A stretch of 40,722 nt of DNA. It comes from Candidatus Methylomirabilota bacterium. Lineage in GTDB: Bacteria > Methylomirabilota > Methylomirabilia > Rokubacteriales > CSP1-6. The notes below the pieces were generated by a model, which was given only the letters and a program-made list of their open reading frames with translations, had not been told where the DNA came from and made no database searches. This document shows positions 7,524 to 16,066 of the stretch, piece by piece (positions within the stretch are counted from its first letter, which is position 1; every line of letters starts with the position of its first letter). Position numbers and translations under genes: made by a program. The stretch spans positions 1 to 40,722 of the forward strand of contig DASTYT010000043.1 of NCBI GenBank assembly GCA_035764725.1, read 5' to 3'.

Positions 7524-7873
7524 CGCACGCCCAGCAGCTCCACCTCGAAGATCAGCGTCGCCCCCGGCGGGATCACACCGCCCGCGCCGCGATCGCCGTA
7601 GCCGAGCGCGGCCGGGATGATGAGCTTGCGCTTGCCGCCCACCTTCATGCTGCCCACACCCTCGTCCCAGCCGCGGATCACGCGGCCGCGCCCGACGGGG
7701 AACTCGAGGGGCTGGCCGCGGTCGAGGGACGAGTCGAACTTGGTGCCGTTTTCGAGCCACCCGGTATAGTGCACGCTCACCGTCTGGCCCGGCGAGGGGC
7801 TGACTCCGGTCCCCTCGCGGAGCTCGACCCAGCCGAGCCCGGACGCGCTGCGCGAGATCTGCTCGTCGCCCAT
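7520..7873 (-). CDS. FKBP-type peptidyl-prolyl cis-trans isomerase
   Basis: 117 residues, a single FKBP domain. It contains [40 protein letters not shown] and [20 protein letters not shown], which hold the conserved active-site Tyr, Phe, Asp, Val-Ile, Trp and Tyr. It catalyses proline isomerisation in protein folding. There is no signal peptide, so it is cytoplasmic. It begins 10 bases after the NIPSNAP gene stop and ends in a CTAG shared with the plus-strand isomerase-like gene. Confidence 0.95.
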   Translation of the reverse strand: MGDEQISRSASGLGWVELREGTGVSPSPGQTVSVHYTGWLENGTKFDSSLDRGQPLEFPVGRGRVIRGWDEGVGSMKVGGKRKLIIPAALGYGDRGAGGVIPPGATLIFEVELLGVR

Positions 7874-7883
7874 GGCGGCGCGC

Positions 7884-8210
7884 CTACTGCATGGGGGAAT
7901 ACGCGGTGGGACGGAGGATGTGCGCGGTGAGCTTGCGCACCAGCGGACCGTTCTTCTCCGTCTCGGCGAACTTGGCGAGGCGCTCCTTGTCGCTGAAGAA
8001 CCCGCTCCACTTCTTCTCCCGATCGGCGAGGCTCTCCCAGGCCAGGATGTAGAGGAGCTGATCGGACGGCCCCCCCAATTCGTTGGTCCAGAAGCCGACC
8101 ACCTGGATCCCGTGCTTCTTGAAGAAGTCCATGGTGATCTCGGCGAAGCGGCGGTTGAGATCGGGCAGGCGGCCCGGCATCGCGTGATAGGTCCGGAGCT
8201 CGTAGAGCAT
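7884..8210 (-). CDS. NIPSNAP family protein
   Basis: 108 residues, with the NIPSNAP (dimeric alpha/beta barrel) opening [18 protein letters not shown] and the central [20 protein letters not shown]. The tail [13 protein letters not shown] is also characteristic. The family function is poorly known; the fold often binds small hydrophobic molecules. The start has a strong AAGGAGG nine bases upstream and a possible -10 TAGCAT further up. It probably forms a two-gene operon with the FKBP gene. Confidence 0.9.
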   Translation of the reverse strand: MLYELRTYHAMPGRLPDLNRRFAEITMDFFKKHGIQVVGFWTNELGGPSDQLLYILAWESLADREKKWSGFFSDKERLAKFAETEKNGPLVRKLTAHILRPTAYSPMQ

Positions 8211-8373
8211 GAAAGACGCCCTCCTTGGCGCGGGCCGATGCTAGGCGCCGGCGGCGGCGCCTGTCAAGGCGGGTGGCTTGGCGAGCCGCAGCCGAAGGCG
8301 AGCGGATATCAAGATGGTCCGAGCGAAGCGAGGCGGTTGTGCGTCGCTACCCGTTCGTCGTATCGTCACCCCC

Positions 8374-9411
<1,038 letters not shown>

Positions 9412-9442
9412 CGACTACGGCTCGTCACCCCGGCAGCCGTCG

Positions 9443-9514
9443 TCACTCCAGTCCCAGAAACCCGAGGATGAAGAGAACCACGGACGCAACGCCCATGATG
9501 TAGAGGACATTCAT
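9443..9514 (-). CDS. tiny membrane peptide A (23 aa)
   Basis: 23 residues, MNVLYIMGVASVVLFILGFL then GLE: a single transmembrane helix with almost nothing outside the membrane. It is preceded by an AGGGGGTG purine tract. It is paralogous to the 24-residue peptide 290 bases away (same MN, YI-GV, VLFILG and LGL positions). The conservation of start, frame, length and ribosome site in two diverged copies is the evidence that it is a gene. Function is unknown. Confidence 0.72.
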   Translation of the reverse strand: MNVLYIMGVASVVLFILGFLGLE

Positions 9515-9730
9515 CTCGCCACCCCCTGTTGTCCTTACTGCCCGGTCACATTGCAACTGGCGTTCCCAAGGCCGAGATTGGCCCCAAACCAGCGGCAATT
9601 CATATACTTCGACGCCGTCTTGGGGCGCGAGACGACGACGAGAGCGTGTAAGAACTTCTAGGTGAGAATGACGCGGCTCGCACCACCCGGACCCCTAGCC
9701 TCCTCGGCCGGGCCCTGCCGCGCCTCCCCG

Positions 9731-9805
9731 TCAACGGAGCCCTAGATAGCCGAGGATGAACAGGATCACCACGACCACGCCGATGATGTAGAAGATGTTG
9801 TTCAT
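9731..9805 (-). CDS. tiny membrane peptide B (24 aa)
   Basis: 24 residues, MNNIFYIIGVVVVILFILGY then LGLR: one transmembrane helix and an Arg terminus. The start is preceded by AGGGGGTGAGGAC, a good Shine-Dalgarno. It is a paralogue of peptide A. Many differences are conservative (V for A, I for M, Y for F), which points to selection on the peptide. Function is unknown; it could be a regulatory membrane peptide or a small subunit. Confidence 0.74.
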   Translation of the reverse strand: MNNIFYIIGVVVVILFILGYLGLR

Positions 9806-9952
9806 GTCCTCACCCCCTGCACGTTCCCTTTTGCAACGGGCGTTCCCAGGCGCAGAGGGGTGCGGATTCGCGTAGTTCGGCGCGGAGAGGACCGGAGCCG
9901 GGCCGGAGCGGGTAGGAACTTCCAGGTGAGAATGGCGCGGCGGCGCGCCCGC

Positions 9953-10861
9953 TTAGCCCTCACGCCAGTCGAGTGCGGTGTGGACGACGAGCGCGCCGAG
10001 AATCACCCCGCCGCCCAGCAAGGTGGCGGCGGCCGGCGTCTCGCCCAGCGCGAGCCAGACCCACAACGGACCCAGCACGTTCTCCAGCATCCCGATGAGC
10101 GAGGCTTCCGCGACGGGGATCAGGCGCGCGCCCGCGGTGAAGAGGACGAGCCCGAAGCCGAGCTGCGCCGCGCCGAAGAGCGCGAGCAAGGCCAGGTCCG
10201 GCGCGCTCGCCTGCGTCGGCCGGGCGGGGCCCAGCGCGAACAGCGCGGAGAACACGTTGGCCAGGGCGGCCGCCGCCGTCATGCGCACGTGGCGATGCTG
10301 CCGGACGATCACGATGGCCGTCGCGAAGGCCATCGCCGTCACGAGCGCGAGGCCGTCACCACGGATGGAGCCCGCACCCCACGAGTGCGAAGCCATGACC
10401 GCAGCGCCGCCGAGGGCTGCCGCCATGGCGAGCCAGCTCCGCCGGCGAACGCGCTCACCCATCCACGCCCAGCCCAGGAGCGCCGCGATGAACGGCGACG
10501 TGCTCTGGATGACGAGGGCGTTGGCCACGGTCGTGTAGGCGAGCGCGTTGATGAAGCACGTGGAGGCGGTGGCGAAGCAGAGCGCCATCCCGACGCCCGC
10601 GGCTCCCAGCCCCCGGATCCGCGCCCAGGTCGCCCCCCGCTCCTGCATCGCGGTGACGCCGAGCAGGAACAGTGCCGCGAAGACGGACCGCCAGAAGACG
10701 GTCGTCCACGCGTCGGTGGCGACCAGCCGCGCGAGGAGCCCGCCCAGGCTCCAGAAGAGCGCGGCCGCCGCGACGAGAGCGAGACCGTCACCCCGACCTT
10801 CTCCCCGGCGGGAAGAAGGGGAAGGAGCCGGCTCAGCTGCCGAGGCGGCCGTAGAGGACAT
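9953..10861 (-). CDS. EamA/DMT-superfamily transporter
   Basis: 302 residues with ten hydrophobic segments in two repeated EamA halves. The two halves open alike: GDGLALVAAAALFWSLGG near residue 24 and GDGLALVTAMAFATAIVIV in the middle. Typical signals are FWRSVFAALFLLG, STSPFIAALLGW and the closing ENVLGPLWVWLALGE. It is an inner-membrane exporter of metabolites; the substrate is unknown. The first 20 residues (rich in Ser, Pro, Arg) are encoded across an inverted repeat and look like a late addition. The start overlaps the upstream gene by 29 bases. Confidence 0.9.
   Translation of the reverse strand: MSSTAASAAEPAPSPSSRRGEGRGDGLALVAAAALFWSLGGLLARLVATDAWTTVFWRSVFAALFLLGVTAMQERGATWARIRGLGAAGVGMALCFATASTCFINALAYTTVANALVIQSTSPFIAALLGWAWMGERVRRRSWLAMAAALGGAAVMASHSWGAGSIRGDGLALVTAMAFATAIVIVRQHRHVRMTAAAALANVFSALFALGPARPTQASAPDLALLALFGAAQLGFGLVLFTAGARLIPVAEASLIGMLENVLGPLWVWLALGETPAAATLLGGGVILGALVVHTALDWREG
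10797..10819. repeat. short inverted repeat inside the EamA 5' end
   Basis: CCTTCT (10797-10802) and AGAAGG (10814-10819) pair around CCC-GGC-GGG with one mismatch. It resembles the short CCC-rich palindromes scattered in many high-GC genomes. It is read in frame as part of the Ser/Pro/Arg-rich N-terminus of the transporter. Confidence 0.5.
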
Positions 10862-11189
10862 GCCGCCGGTTCTTGGTGTACTGGCGCACCTGGCCGGGCC
10901 AGCGCCCCTCCTCGACGGCGCGCGCCCACGCGTCCGACACCAGCACCTCGGGACTCTCGATCTCGTAGAGGGCCTGATAGCGCGGCTCGTTCTCGATGAC
11001 GATGCGCTTCTTCTCGCCGCCGATCGACAGCGTGAGCTCCTGCGTCTTGAAGCGCGCCACCGCGATCACGCCGGGCACCTTGAGGAGGTTGGGCACGTGC
11101 TCGGTGTCGTAGACCTCGTTGAAGAGCGCGTCCTTCGCGGGCTCCACGTCCATGGCGGCGCTGAAGAGATAGCGGGTCTTGATGGGCAT
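10833..11189 (-). CDS. conserved ferredoxin-fold (dimeric alpha/beta barrel) protein
   Basis: 118 residues. MPIKTRYLFSAAMDVEPAKD is followed by ALFNEVYDTEHVPNLLKVPG. This pattern of strand, Glu/Asp-rich helix and YDTEHVPxLxxVPGV is typical of EthD-like/DUF4286-like dimeric barrels. No catalytic motif is assignable. The start shares one base with the cupin stop (TGATG), and the 3' end overlaps the EamA start. The three genes are therefore one transcription unit. Confidence 0.75.
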   Translation of the reverse strand: MPIKTRYLFSAAMDVEPAKDALFNEVYDTEHVPNLLKVPGVIAVARFKTQELTLSIGGEKKRIVIENEPRYQALYEIESPEVLVSDAWARAVEEGRWPGQVRQYTKNRRHVLYGRLGS

Positions 11190-11515
11190 CAGCGGGCACC
11201 TCCGTGCGGGGTGAGGGGGAGAGACTTCAGCTCGATCTCCACGAAGACGAACTCCTGCGGATTGGCGTTCTTCACGTCGTGCTCGGCGCCGGCGACGCGG
11301 AAATAGGCTTGCCCCGTGACGAGCTCGCTGGTGGTCACGCCGTCTTTGGTCTCGATGGCGAGGCGGCCCGTCGACATCGGCACGACGACATAGGCGTACT
11401 CGTGGCGGTGATGGCCGGTGGCAGCGCCCCTCGCGAAGCGCCACTCAGTGACGCGCACCGCATCGTTGTCGATCTGCACGGTGGGAACCGCGCGCGGCGC
11501 GGTCGGCTCGGGCAT
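11189..11515 (-). CDS. cupin-domain protein
   Basis: 108 residues, a small single cupin. Motif 1 is HHRHEYAYVVVPMSTGRL and motif 2 is YFRVAGAEHDVKNANPQEF. The His/Glu positions could bind a metal ion. It is possibly a dioxygenase-like or sensor protein; the substrate is unknown. It has a strong AAGGAGGT upstream and is the first gene of the cupin/barrel/EamA unit. Confidence 0.88.
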   Translation of the reverse strand: MPEPTAPRAVPTVQIDNDAVRVTEWRFARGAATGHHRHEYAYVVVPMSTGRLAIETKDGVTTSELVTGQAYFRVAGAEHDVKNANPQEFVFVEIELKSLPLTPHGGAR

Positions 11516-11614
11516 ACGAGACCTCCTTGGGTGGCGGGGACACTTCAGGCCGCGGACTCAAGCGGGGGAAGACTAGCACAGGCGCGCATGGCTCTCCCGC
11601 GGTATCCTGGCCTC

Positions 11615-12349
11615 ATGGTCAGCCGGGCGGTCCCGCGTGCCTCGTTCGGCCTCGCCGTCGTGAGCGCCGTCGTCGTCATCCTCTCCGGGTTCGGTTATCG
11701 TTGGGGCTGGTGGAGCGTGGGGACCTCATTCAGCGTGCTGCGTGTGGCAGCCTTCGCGGGAATCGGCGTGGGCGTGCTCGCCCTGGTAGGCGTCGGCCTC
11801 GCCGCGGTCGCCCGCGCGTGGCCCGGCGTGGTCCTGTCCGTCCTGGCGCTCGCCATCGCGGCGGGGGTGGCGTGGCTGCCTCTGAGCTTCCAGAAGATGG
11901 CGCGCACGGTGCCGCGCATCCACGACATCACCACCGACACGGAGCATCCGCCGGTGTTCGTCGCCATCCTCGAGCGGCGGCGCGATGCGCCCAATCCCCC
12001 CGACTACGACGGCGCCGAGGTGGCGGCCGCGCAGAAGCGCGGCTACCCGGATCTCGGCCCCGCCACCGTGTCCGTGCCGCCCGATCGCGCGCTCGCCGCC
12101 GCCGAGGCCACCGCCCGCGCGCTCGGCTGGGAGATCGTCGCGGTGGTGACCTCGGAGGGCCGGCTGGAAGCCACCGCGACCACGCCGTGGTTCGGCTTCA
12201 AGGACGATGTGGTGGTCCGCGTGACGCCCGAAGGATCCGGCAGCCGCGTGGACGTGCGCTCGAAGTCGCGCATCGGGCGCAGCGATCTCGGCACCAACGC
12301 CAAGCGCATCCGCGCCTTCCTCACCGACCTCCGTAGCCACCTGACCTGA
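11615..12349 (+). CDS. membrane-anchored DUF1499 protein
   Basis: 244 residues. There are three or four hydrophobic helices in the first 95 residues (FGLAVVSAVVVILSGFGY; AGIGVGVLALVGVGLAAVA; VVLSVLALAIAAGVAWL). A DUF1499 domain follows: VPRIHDITTDTEHPPVF, YPDLGPATV, TPWFGFKDDVVVRV and SKSRIGRSDLGTNAKRIR. Function is unknown. The ATG at 11615 is chosen over the one at 11588 because TATCCT ends 6 bases upstream of it and no ribosome site serves either. Confidence 0.85.
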   Translation: MVSRAVPRASFGLAVVSAVVVILSGFGYRWGWWSVGTSFSVLRVAAFAGIGVGVLALVGVGLAAVARAWPGVVLSVLALAIAAGVAWLPLSFQKMARTVPRIHDITTDTEHPPVFVAILERRRDAPNPPDYDGAEVAAAQKRGYPDLGPATVSVPPDRALAAAEATARALGWEIVAVVTSEGRLEATATTPWFGFKDDVVVRVTPEGSGSRVDVRSKSRIGRSDLGTNAKRIRAFLTDLRSHLT

Positions 12350-12373
12350 CGCCGGACGGATGCCGGGCGCCGC

Positions 12374-12889
12374 TTAGCCCAGCAGCCAGCCCACGAGCCC
12401 GGCCGCGAGCACGACGGGCAGCGGGGACACCCGAAGCGTCATCAACGCGAGCGCCGCCCCCACCGCGATCGCGCCGGCGTGCACGTCGTGAATGGCCGAG
12501 CGCGCGAGCGTGTAGCAGCCGCCGGCCATCAGCCCCATGCCGATCGCGGCGAGCGTGCGCTCCGACGCCAGCGCCCAGGGCCGCCCGCGGAAGCGCCCCC
12601 AGTGCTGCGAGACCAGCGCGGTGAGGATCGCGGGCGGCACGAACATGGCCACCGCGGCGACCAGCGCGCCGAGGGGGCCGCGCGCGGCGTAGCCGATGAA
12701 CGCGGCGATCTTCATGTTGGGACCCGGCGTGAGCTGCGCGATGGTGTAGGCGTCCACGAACTCGCGCGAGGTGATCCACTGATGCGCAGTGACGGCCTGG
12801 CGCTCGATCTCCGGCACGATGCCGAGGCCGCCGCCGATGCAGAGGAAGGAGAGCCAGAGAAAGGTCCACGCGATGCGGAGGAGCTCCAT
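12374..12889 (-). CDS. chromate transporter subunit (ChrA half 2)
   Basis: 171 residues, a half-length CHR-family membrane protein: FLWLSFLCIGGGLGIVPEIE, FVDAYTIAQLTPGPNMKIAA and GYAARGPLGALVAA. The GGGxGxVPE and QLTPGPN motifs define the family. It pairs with the adjacent half-size gene, as in two-gene chromate exporters (two short CHR proteins with opposite topology). Its ATG shares one base with that gene's stop (TGATG). Confidence 0.92.
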   Translation of the reverse strand: MELLRIAWTFLWLSFLCIGGGLGIVPEIERQAVTAHQWITSREFVDAYTIAQLTPGPNMKIAAFIGYAARGPLGALVAAVAMFVPPAILTALVSQHWGRFRGRPWALASERTLAAIGMGLMAGGCYTLARSAIHDVHAGAIAVGAALALMTLRVSPLPVVLAAGLVGWLLG

Positions 12890-13449
12890 CAGTCCGACTC
12901 GCGCGGCGTGAGGGCTTCCGAAGCCCGCGGCCGGTTGAGCCAGAGGCCGAGCACGATCATCGCGGCGATGGCGATGTACGTCGGCAGCCGCAGCGGCCCG
13001 ACCGCGAAGAAGGTGCCCGCCGCGAGGACCACACCCACGCGCCCGCGAAGGCCCACGCGCAGGATGCGCCAGGTCATGATGAGGATGAGCCCGACCACCG
13101 CCGCTCCCATGCCGGCGAGCATGTGGGCCGCCTCGGGGGCCACGCCTTTGCGCAGGAGCAGGGCGAGGGCGAGGAAGAGGAGGCCCCCGGGCAGGACGAG
13201 CGCGAGGAGCGCGCAGGCCGCGCCGCGATAGCCCCGCAGACGATGGCCCAGCGCCACCGCGAGATTGGAGAAGTTGGGACCGGGCATCACCTGGCTCACC
13301 GCCAGATCCTGGAGGAACTCCTCGTCGCGCAGCCACCGCAGGCGCACCACCAGCGCGTCGTGGAAATAGGCGCTGCGTCCGCCGCCGAGGCTGGCGAGGC
13401 CGATCCATGCGAACACCGCAGTGAGTCGCGCGAGGCTCGGTCGGGTCAC
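12889..13449 (-). CDS. chromate transporter subunit (ChrA half 1)
   Basis: 186 residues, GTG start. CHR motifs are ASLGGGRSAYFHDALV and LAVSQVMPGPNFSNLAVALG. Together with the downstream half it would form a chromate efflux (or other oxyanion) transporter in the inner membrane. GTG overlaps the MurB stop by 4 bases, an odd pairing of cell-wall enzyme and transporter that is probably just tight packing. Confidence 0.92.
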   Translation of the reverse strand: MTRPSLARLTAVFAWIGLASLGGGRSAYFHDALVVRLRWLRDEEFLQDLAVSQVMPGPNFSNLAVALGHRLRGYRGAACALLALVLPGGLLFLALALLLRKGVAPEAAHMLAGMGAAVVGLILIMTWRILRVGLRGRVGVVLAAGTFFAVGPLRLPTYIAIAAMIVLGLWLNRPRASEALTPRESD

Positions 13450-14525
13450 GCGGGCTCGTCCAGCCCGATCGCGCCCCAGAAGACTGGCTCGGGCGCGAGG
13501 CGCACGCCGAACCGCTCGGCCACGCGCCCGCGCACGCGCCGCGCGAAGGCGGCGACGTCGGCGGCGCGCGCGCCGTCGTGGCACACGATGGCGAGCGTGT
13601 GCCGCGTGGAGAGACCCACCGCGCCCATGCGCTCGCCCCGCGTGAAGCCAGCGCGCTCGATGAGCCAGGCCGCCGAAAGCTTGACGCGCCCGTCGGGCTC
13701 GGCCCACTGCGGCATGCCACCGCCCGGGGCGGCGAGCGCAGCCACACGCGCGGCCTCCCCGGCCCCGACGACCGGGTTCACGAAGAACGAGCCGCACGAG
13801 CGGCGGTTCTCGTCGCCCTCCTCGAGCACCATGGACTTGGCGCGGCGGATCGCGAGCACGCTCTCGCGCACCTCGGCGAGGGTGGGCGCGCCCGCGCCGC
13901 GCGAGGCCACGTGGCGCTCGAGCTCGGCGTAGCGGACTGTGGGCGCGCCGCCGGGAGCCAGCCGGAGCGTGACGGCAAGGACCACGTAGCGCTCGGGCTC
14001 CGCGCTGCGAAAGAGACTGTCGCGATACCCGAAGCGGCAGGCCGCCGCGTCGAGGGTCACGGGACGCCGGGTGCGGCGGTCCACCACCCGCAGGCGCGCG
14101 ATAGTCTGGCTCACGTCCTGACCGTAGGCGCCCACGTTCTGAATCGGCGTCGCGCCCACGAGGCCGGGGATTCCAGAGAGGCACTCGAGGCCGGCCCAGC
14201 CGCGCTCGACCGTGGCGCGCACGAAGTCGTCCCAGGGCTCCCCCGCGGCCGCCGTCACCTCGATCGCGCCCGCGGTGGCCGGGCCCGGCCCCTCGACGGT
14301 CACTCCGCGGAGCGCGATCTGGAGCACGAGCGCGTTCACGCCCTCGTCCGCCACGACCACGTTGGAGCCGCCGCCGAGCACGCGCACCGTGACCCCGCGC
14401 GCCGCCGCCCAGTCGAGCGCGTCGAGCACGGAGGCTTCGTCCCGCGCCTTGACGAGCCAGCGCGCGGGGCCGCCCACGCGCAGCGTCGTGCGCGACGCCA
14501 GCGAGGCGTTCTCGATGAGATCCAC
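13446..14525 (-). CDS. murB: UDP-N-acetylmuramate dehydrogenase
   Basis: 359 residues from a GTG. It reduces enolpyruvyl-UDP-GlcNAc to UDP-MurNAc with NADPH and FAD in peptidoglycan synthesis. The FAD-binding part includes TTLRVGGPARW, RVLGGGSNVVVADEG and LECLSGIPGLVGATPIQNVG followed by AYGQD. The substrate domain has FGYRDSLFR and SCGSFFVNPVV, which keeps the proton-donor Ser of the GSFFxNP loop, and ends APEPVFWGAIG with the final catalytic Glu region. It is unusual that the gene is not in an mra/fts cell-wall cluster. The start is uncertain by a few codons because no clear ribosome site is seen. Confidence 0.93.
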   Translation of the reverse strand: MDLIENASLASRTTLRVGGPARWLVKARDEASVLDALDWAAARGVTVRVLGGGSNVVVADEGVNALVLQIALRGVTVEGPGPATAGAIEVTAAAGEPWDDFVRATVERGWAGLECLSGIPGLVGATPIQNVGAYGQDVSQTIARLRVVDRRTRRPVTLDAAACRFGYRDSLFRSAEPERYVVLAVTLRLAPGGAPTVRYAELERHVASRGAGAPTLAEVRESVLAIRRAKSMVLEEGDENRRSCGSFFVNPVVGAGEAARVAALAAPGGGMPQWAEPDGRVKLSAAWLIERAGFTRGERMGAVGLSTRHTLAIVCHDGARAADVAAFARRVRGRVAERFGVRLAPEPVFWGAIGLDEPA

Positions 14526-14604
14526 GCGGTCATTCTCGCATGGTCGCCGCCCTTGACAGCGATGGCGCGGGCGTGGCTTCTTGAGGCTCGAGGAGGCCGC
14601 TTCC

Positions 14605-15609
14605 ATGAAATTCGGCATCGGGCTCTCGGTCCAGCACCGCCCGGAGGAGTCGCAGGCCCGCCGCTTCCAGGAGCACCTCGAGCAGGTGCGCCTGGCCAAG
14701 CGCGTGGGCTTCCACTCGATCTGGTCGAGCCAGCACTATCTCTCCGACCCCTTCACCTACTTTCAGCCCATTCCCACCCTGGCCCGCGTCGCCGCGGAGG
14801 CGGAGGGCATGACGCTTGGGACGGGCGTGATCCTCCTCCCCCTGCATCAGCCGGTGGATCTCGCCGAGCAGCTCGCGACCCTCGATGTCATCACCGGCGG
14901 GCGCCTCATCGTGGGCCTCGGCCTCGGCTATCGGGACGTGGAGAATCTCGCGATGGGCCACGACCCGAGCGCGCGCGTCGGCCGGATGGTGGAAGGACTC
15001 CAGGCGCTGGATCGCCTCTGGACGGGCGAGCCGGCCTCCTTCGAGGGCAAGCATTTCCAGCTCCGCGACGCGCGCATCTCGATGCCACCGCTACAGCGGC
15101 CGCGGCCGCCCATCTGGCTCGCCGCCAACGGCGATGCCGGCGTGAAGCGCGCAGCGCGGCTCGCCGACACCTGGCTCATCAACCCCCACACCACGCTGCC
15201 GACGCTCGAGCGCCAGCTCGCCCTCTTCCACGCCGAGCGCGCCGCCGGCGGGCGTCCGCGCGCGGCGGAGATTCCGCTCCTCCGCGAGTGCTATGTCACG
15301 GACAGCCGGGCCGCGGCGTTCGCGGAGGCCCGGCCCATCCTCGAGCCCAAGTACAAGGCCTATCAGCGCTGGGAGCAGGACAAGGCGTTGCCGCAGGGGG
15401 AGACGTGGAGCGACGCGTTCGAGGAGCTGGCGCGCGACCGCTTTGTCATCGGCGACCCCGTGCAGGTCCGCGAGGAGATCGCGCGTTACCGCGAGCGCCT
15501 GGGAGTCACCGCCATGATGTTCCGCCTGCAGTGGCCGGGCATGGACCAGGAGCGGGTGCTGCGGTCGATCCGCCTGCTCGGCGAGCAGGTCCTGCCGCAC
15601 TTCGCCTGA
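14605..15609 (+). CDS. LLM-class flavin-dependent oxidoreductase (second)
   Basis: 334 residues, MKFGIGLSVQHRPEESQARR. Luciferase-like TIM barrel with SIWSSQHYLSDPFTYFQPIP, LGTGVILLPLHQPVDLAEQ, TGGRLIVGLGLGY and PPIWLAANGD. It differs clearly from the LLM at 5144 and resembles monooxygenase-type members with the longer C-terminal insertion. It has AGGAGG upstream. The DUF3237 gene follows 4 bases later and is probably co-transcribed. The substrate is unknown. Confidence 0.92.
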   Translation: MKFGIGLSVQHRPEESQARRFQEHLEQVRLAKRVGFHSIWSSQHYLSDPFTYFQPIPTLARVAAEAEGMTLGTGVILLPLHQPVDLAEQLATLDVITGGRLIVGLGLGYRDVENLAMGHDPSARVGRMVEGLQALDRLWTGEPASFEGKHFQLRDARISMPPLQRPRPPIWLAANGDAGVKRAARLADTWLINPHTTLPTLERQLALFHAERAAGGRPRAAEIPLLRECYVTDSRAAAFAEARPILEPKYKAYQRWEQDKALPQGETWSDAFEELARDRFVIGDPVQVREEIARYRERLGVTAMMFRLQWPGMDQERVLRSIRLLGEQVLPHFA

Positions 15610-15613
15610 GCGC

Positions 15614-16066
15614 GTGATTGGGCTCGCGCCGCTCTTCCACGTGTCGGCCGAGGTGGGCGAGGTGCGCTCGCTGGGGCCGGCTCCCGGGGGAGAGCGTCGC
15701 GTGGTGCCCATTCTCGGCGGCACCTTTACGGGCGAGGGGCTGGAGGGGGAGGTGCTGGGCGGTGGCGCTGACTGGCAGTGGCGCCGCGACGACGGCACGC
15801 TGGACATCGACGCCCACTACGCCCTGCGCGAGCGCGGCGGCGCCGTGATCGAGGTGCGGAGCCGCGGGCTGCGCACCGGCGCCGCCGACGTGCTGGAGCG
15901 GCTCGCGCGCGGGGAAGACGTGGATCCGGCAGCCTACTACTTCCGCACCGCGCTGCGCTTCACCACCGGCGACGCGCGGCTCGGCTGGCTGAACCGCGTG
16001 CTCGGCCTCGCCACCGCCGCCCGCCGCGCGCGCCGGGTCGAGCTGGACGTCTACCGGGTGCTGTAG
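15614..16066 (+). CDS. DUF3237 family protein
   Basis: 150 residues, GTG start, the usual length for DUF3237. Landmarks are PLFHVSAEVGEVRSLGPAPG, VVPILGGTFTGEGLEGEVL, GADWQWRRDDGTLDIDAHYA and YYFRTALRFTTGDARLGWLN. The fold is a small beta barrel of unknown function often found beside oxidoreductases. It starts 4 bases after the LLM gene. Its last 16 bases overlap the convergent PEP-CTERM gene. Confidence 0.9.
   Translation: MIGLAPLFHVSAEVGEVRSLGPAPGGERRVVPILGGTFTGEGLEGEVLGGGADWQWRRDDGTLDIDAHYALRERGGAVIEVRSRGLRTGAADVLERLARGEDVDPAAYYFRTALRFTTGDARLGWLNRVLGLATAARRARRVELDVYRVL

Larger units (their letters stand above)
9443..9940. repeat. two diverged direct copies of a ~210-234 bp module
   Basis: Copy 1 (9443-9676) and copy 2 (9731-9940) share order and content. 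Each has the tiny membrane ORF and its purine-rich ribosome site. Next comes TTGCAACnGGCGTTCCCA (9551 and 9831), then a diverged stretch, then GTAnGAACTTCnAGGTGAGA followed by ATGnCGCGG (9648 and 9912). The middle has indels. The rest of 9412-9952 shows no other gene, tRNA or clear terminator. Confidence 0.8.

Noticed and set aside
11588..11614. Upstream ATG for the DUF1499 gene
   Set aside because: No ribosome site or promoter fits it, whereas the ATG at 11615 has a -10 hexamer at the leaderless spacing.
12374..13449. ChrA as a broken gene in two pieces
   Set aside because: Two half-size CHR proteins in tandem are a normal form of this transporter, and both halves have complete motifs and starts.
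14553..14604. Promoter TTGACA upstream of the second LLM gene
   Set aside because: No acceptable -10 occurs 16-18 bases downstream, so a -35 alone is not enough.
13578..15617. 679-residue plus-strand open frame
   Set aside because: It is antisense to MurB and out of frame with the LLM oxidoreductase; low-complexity composition.
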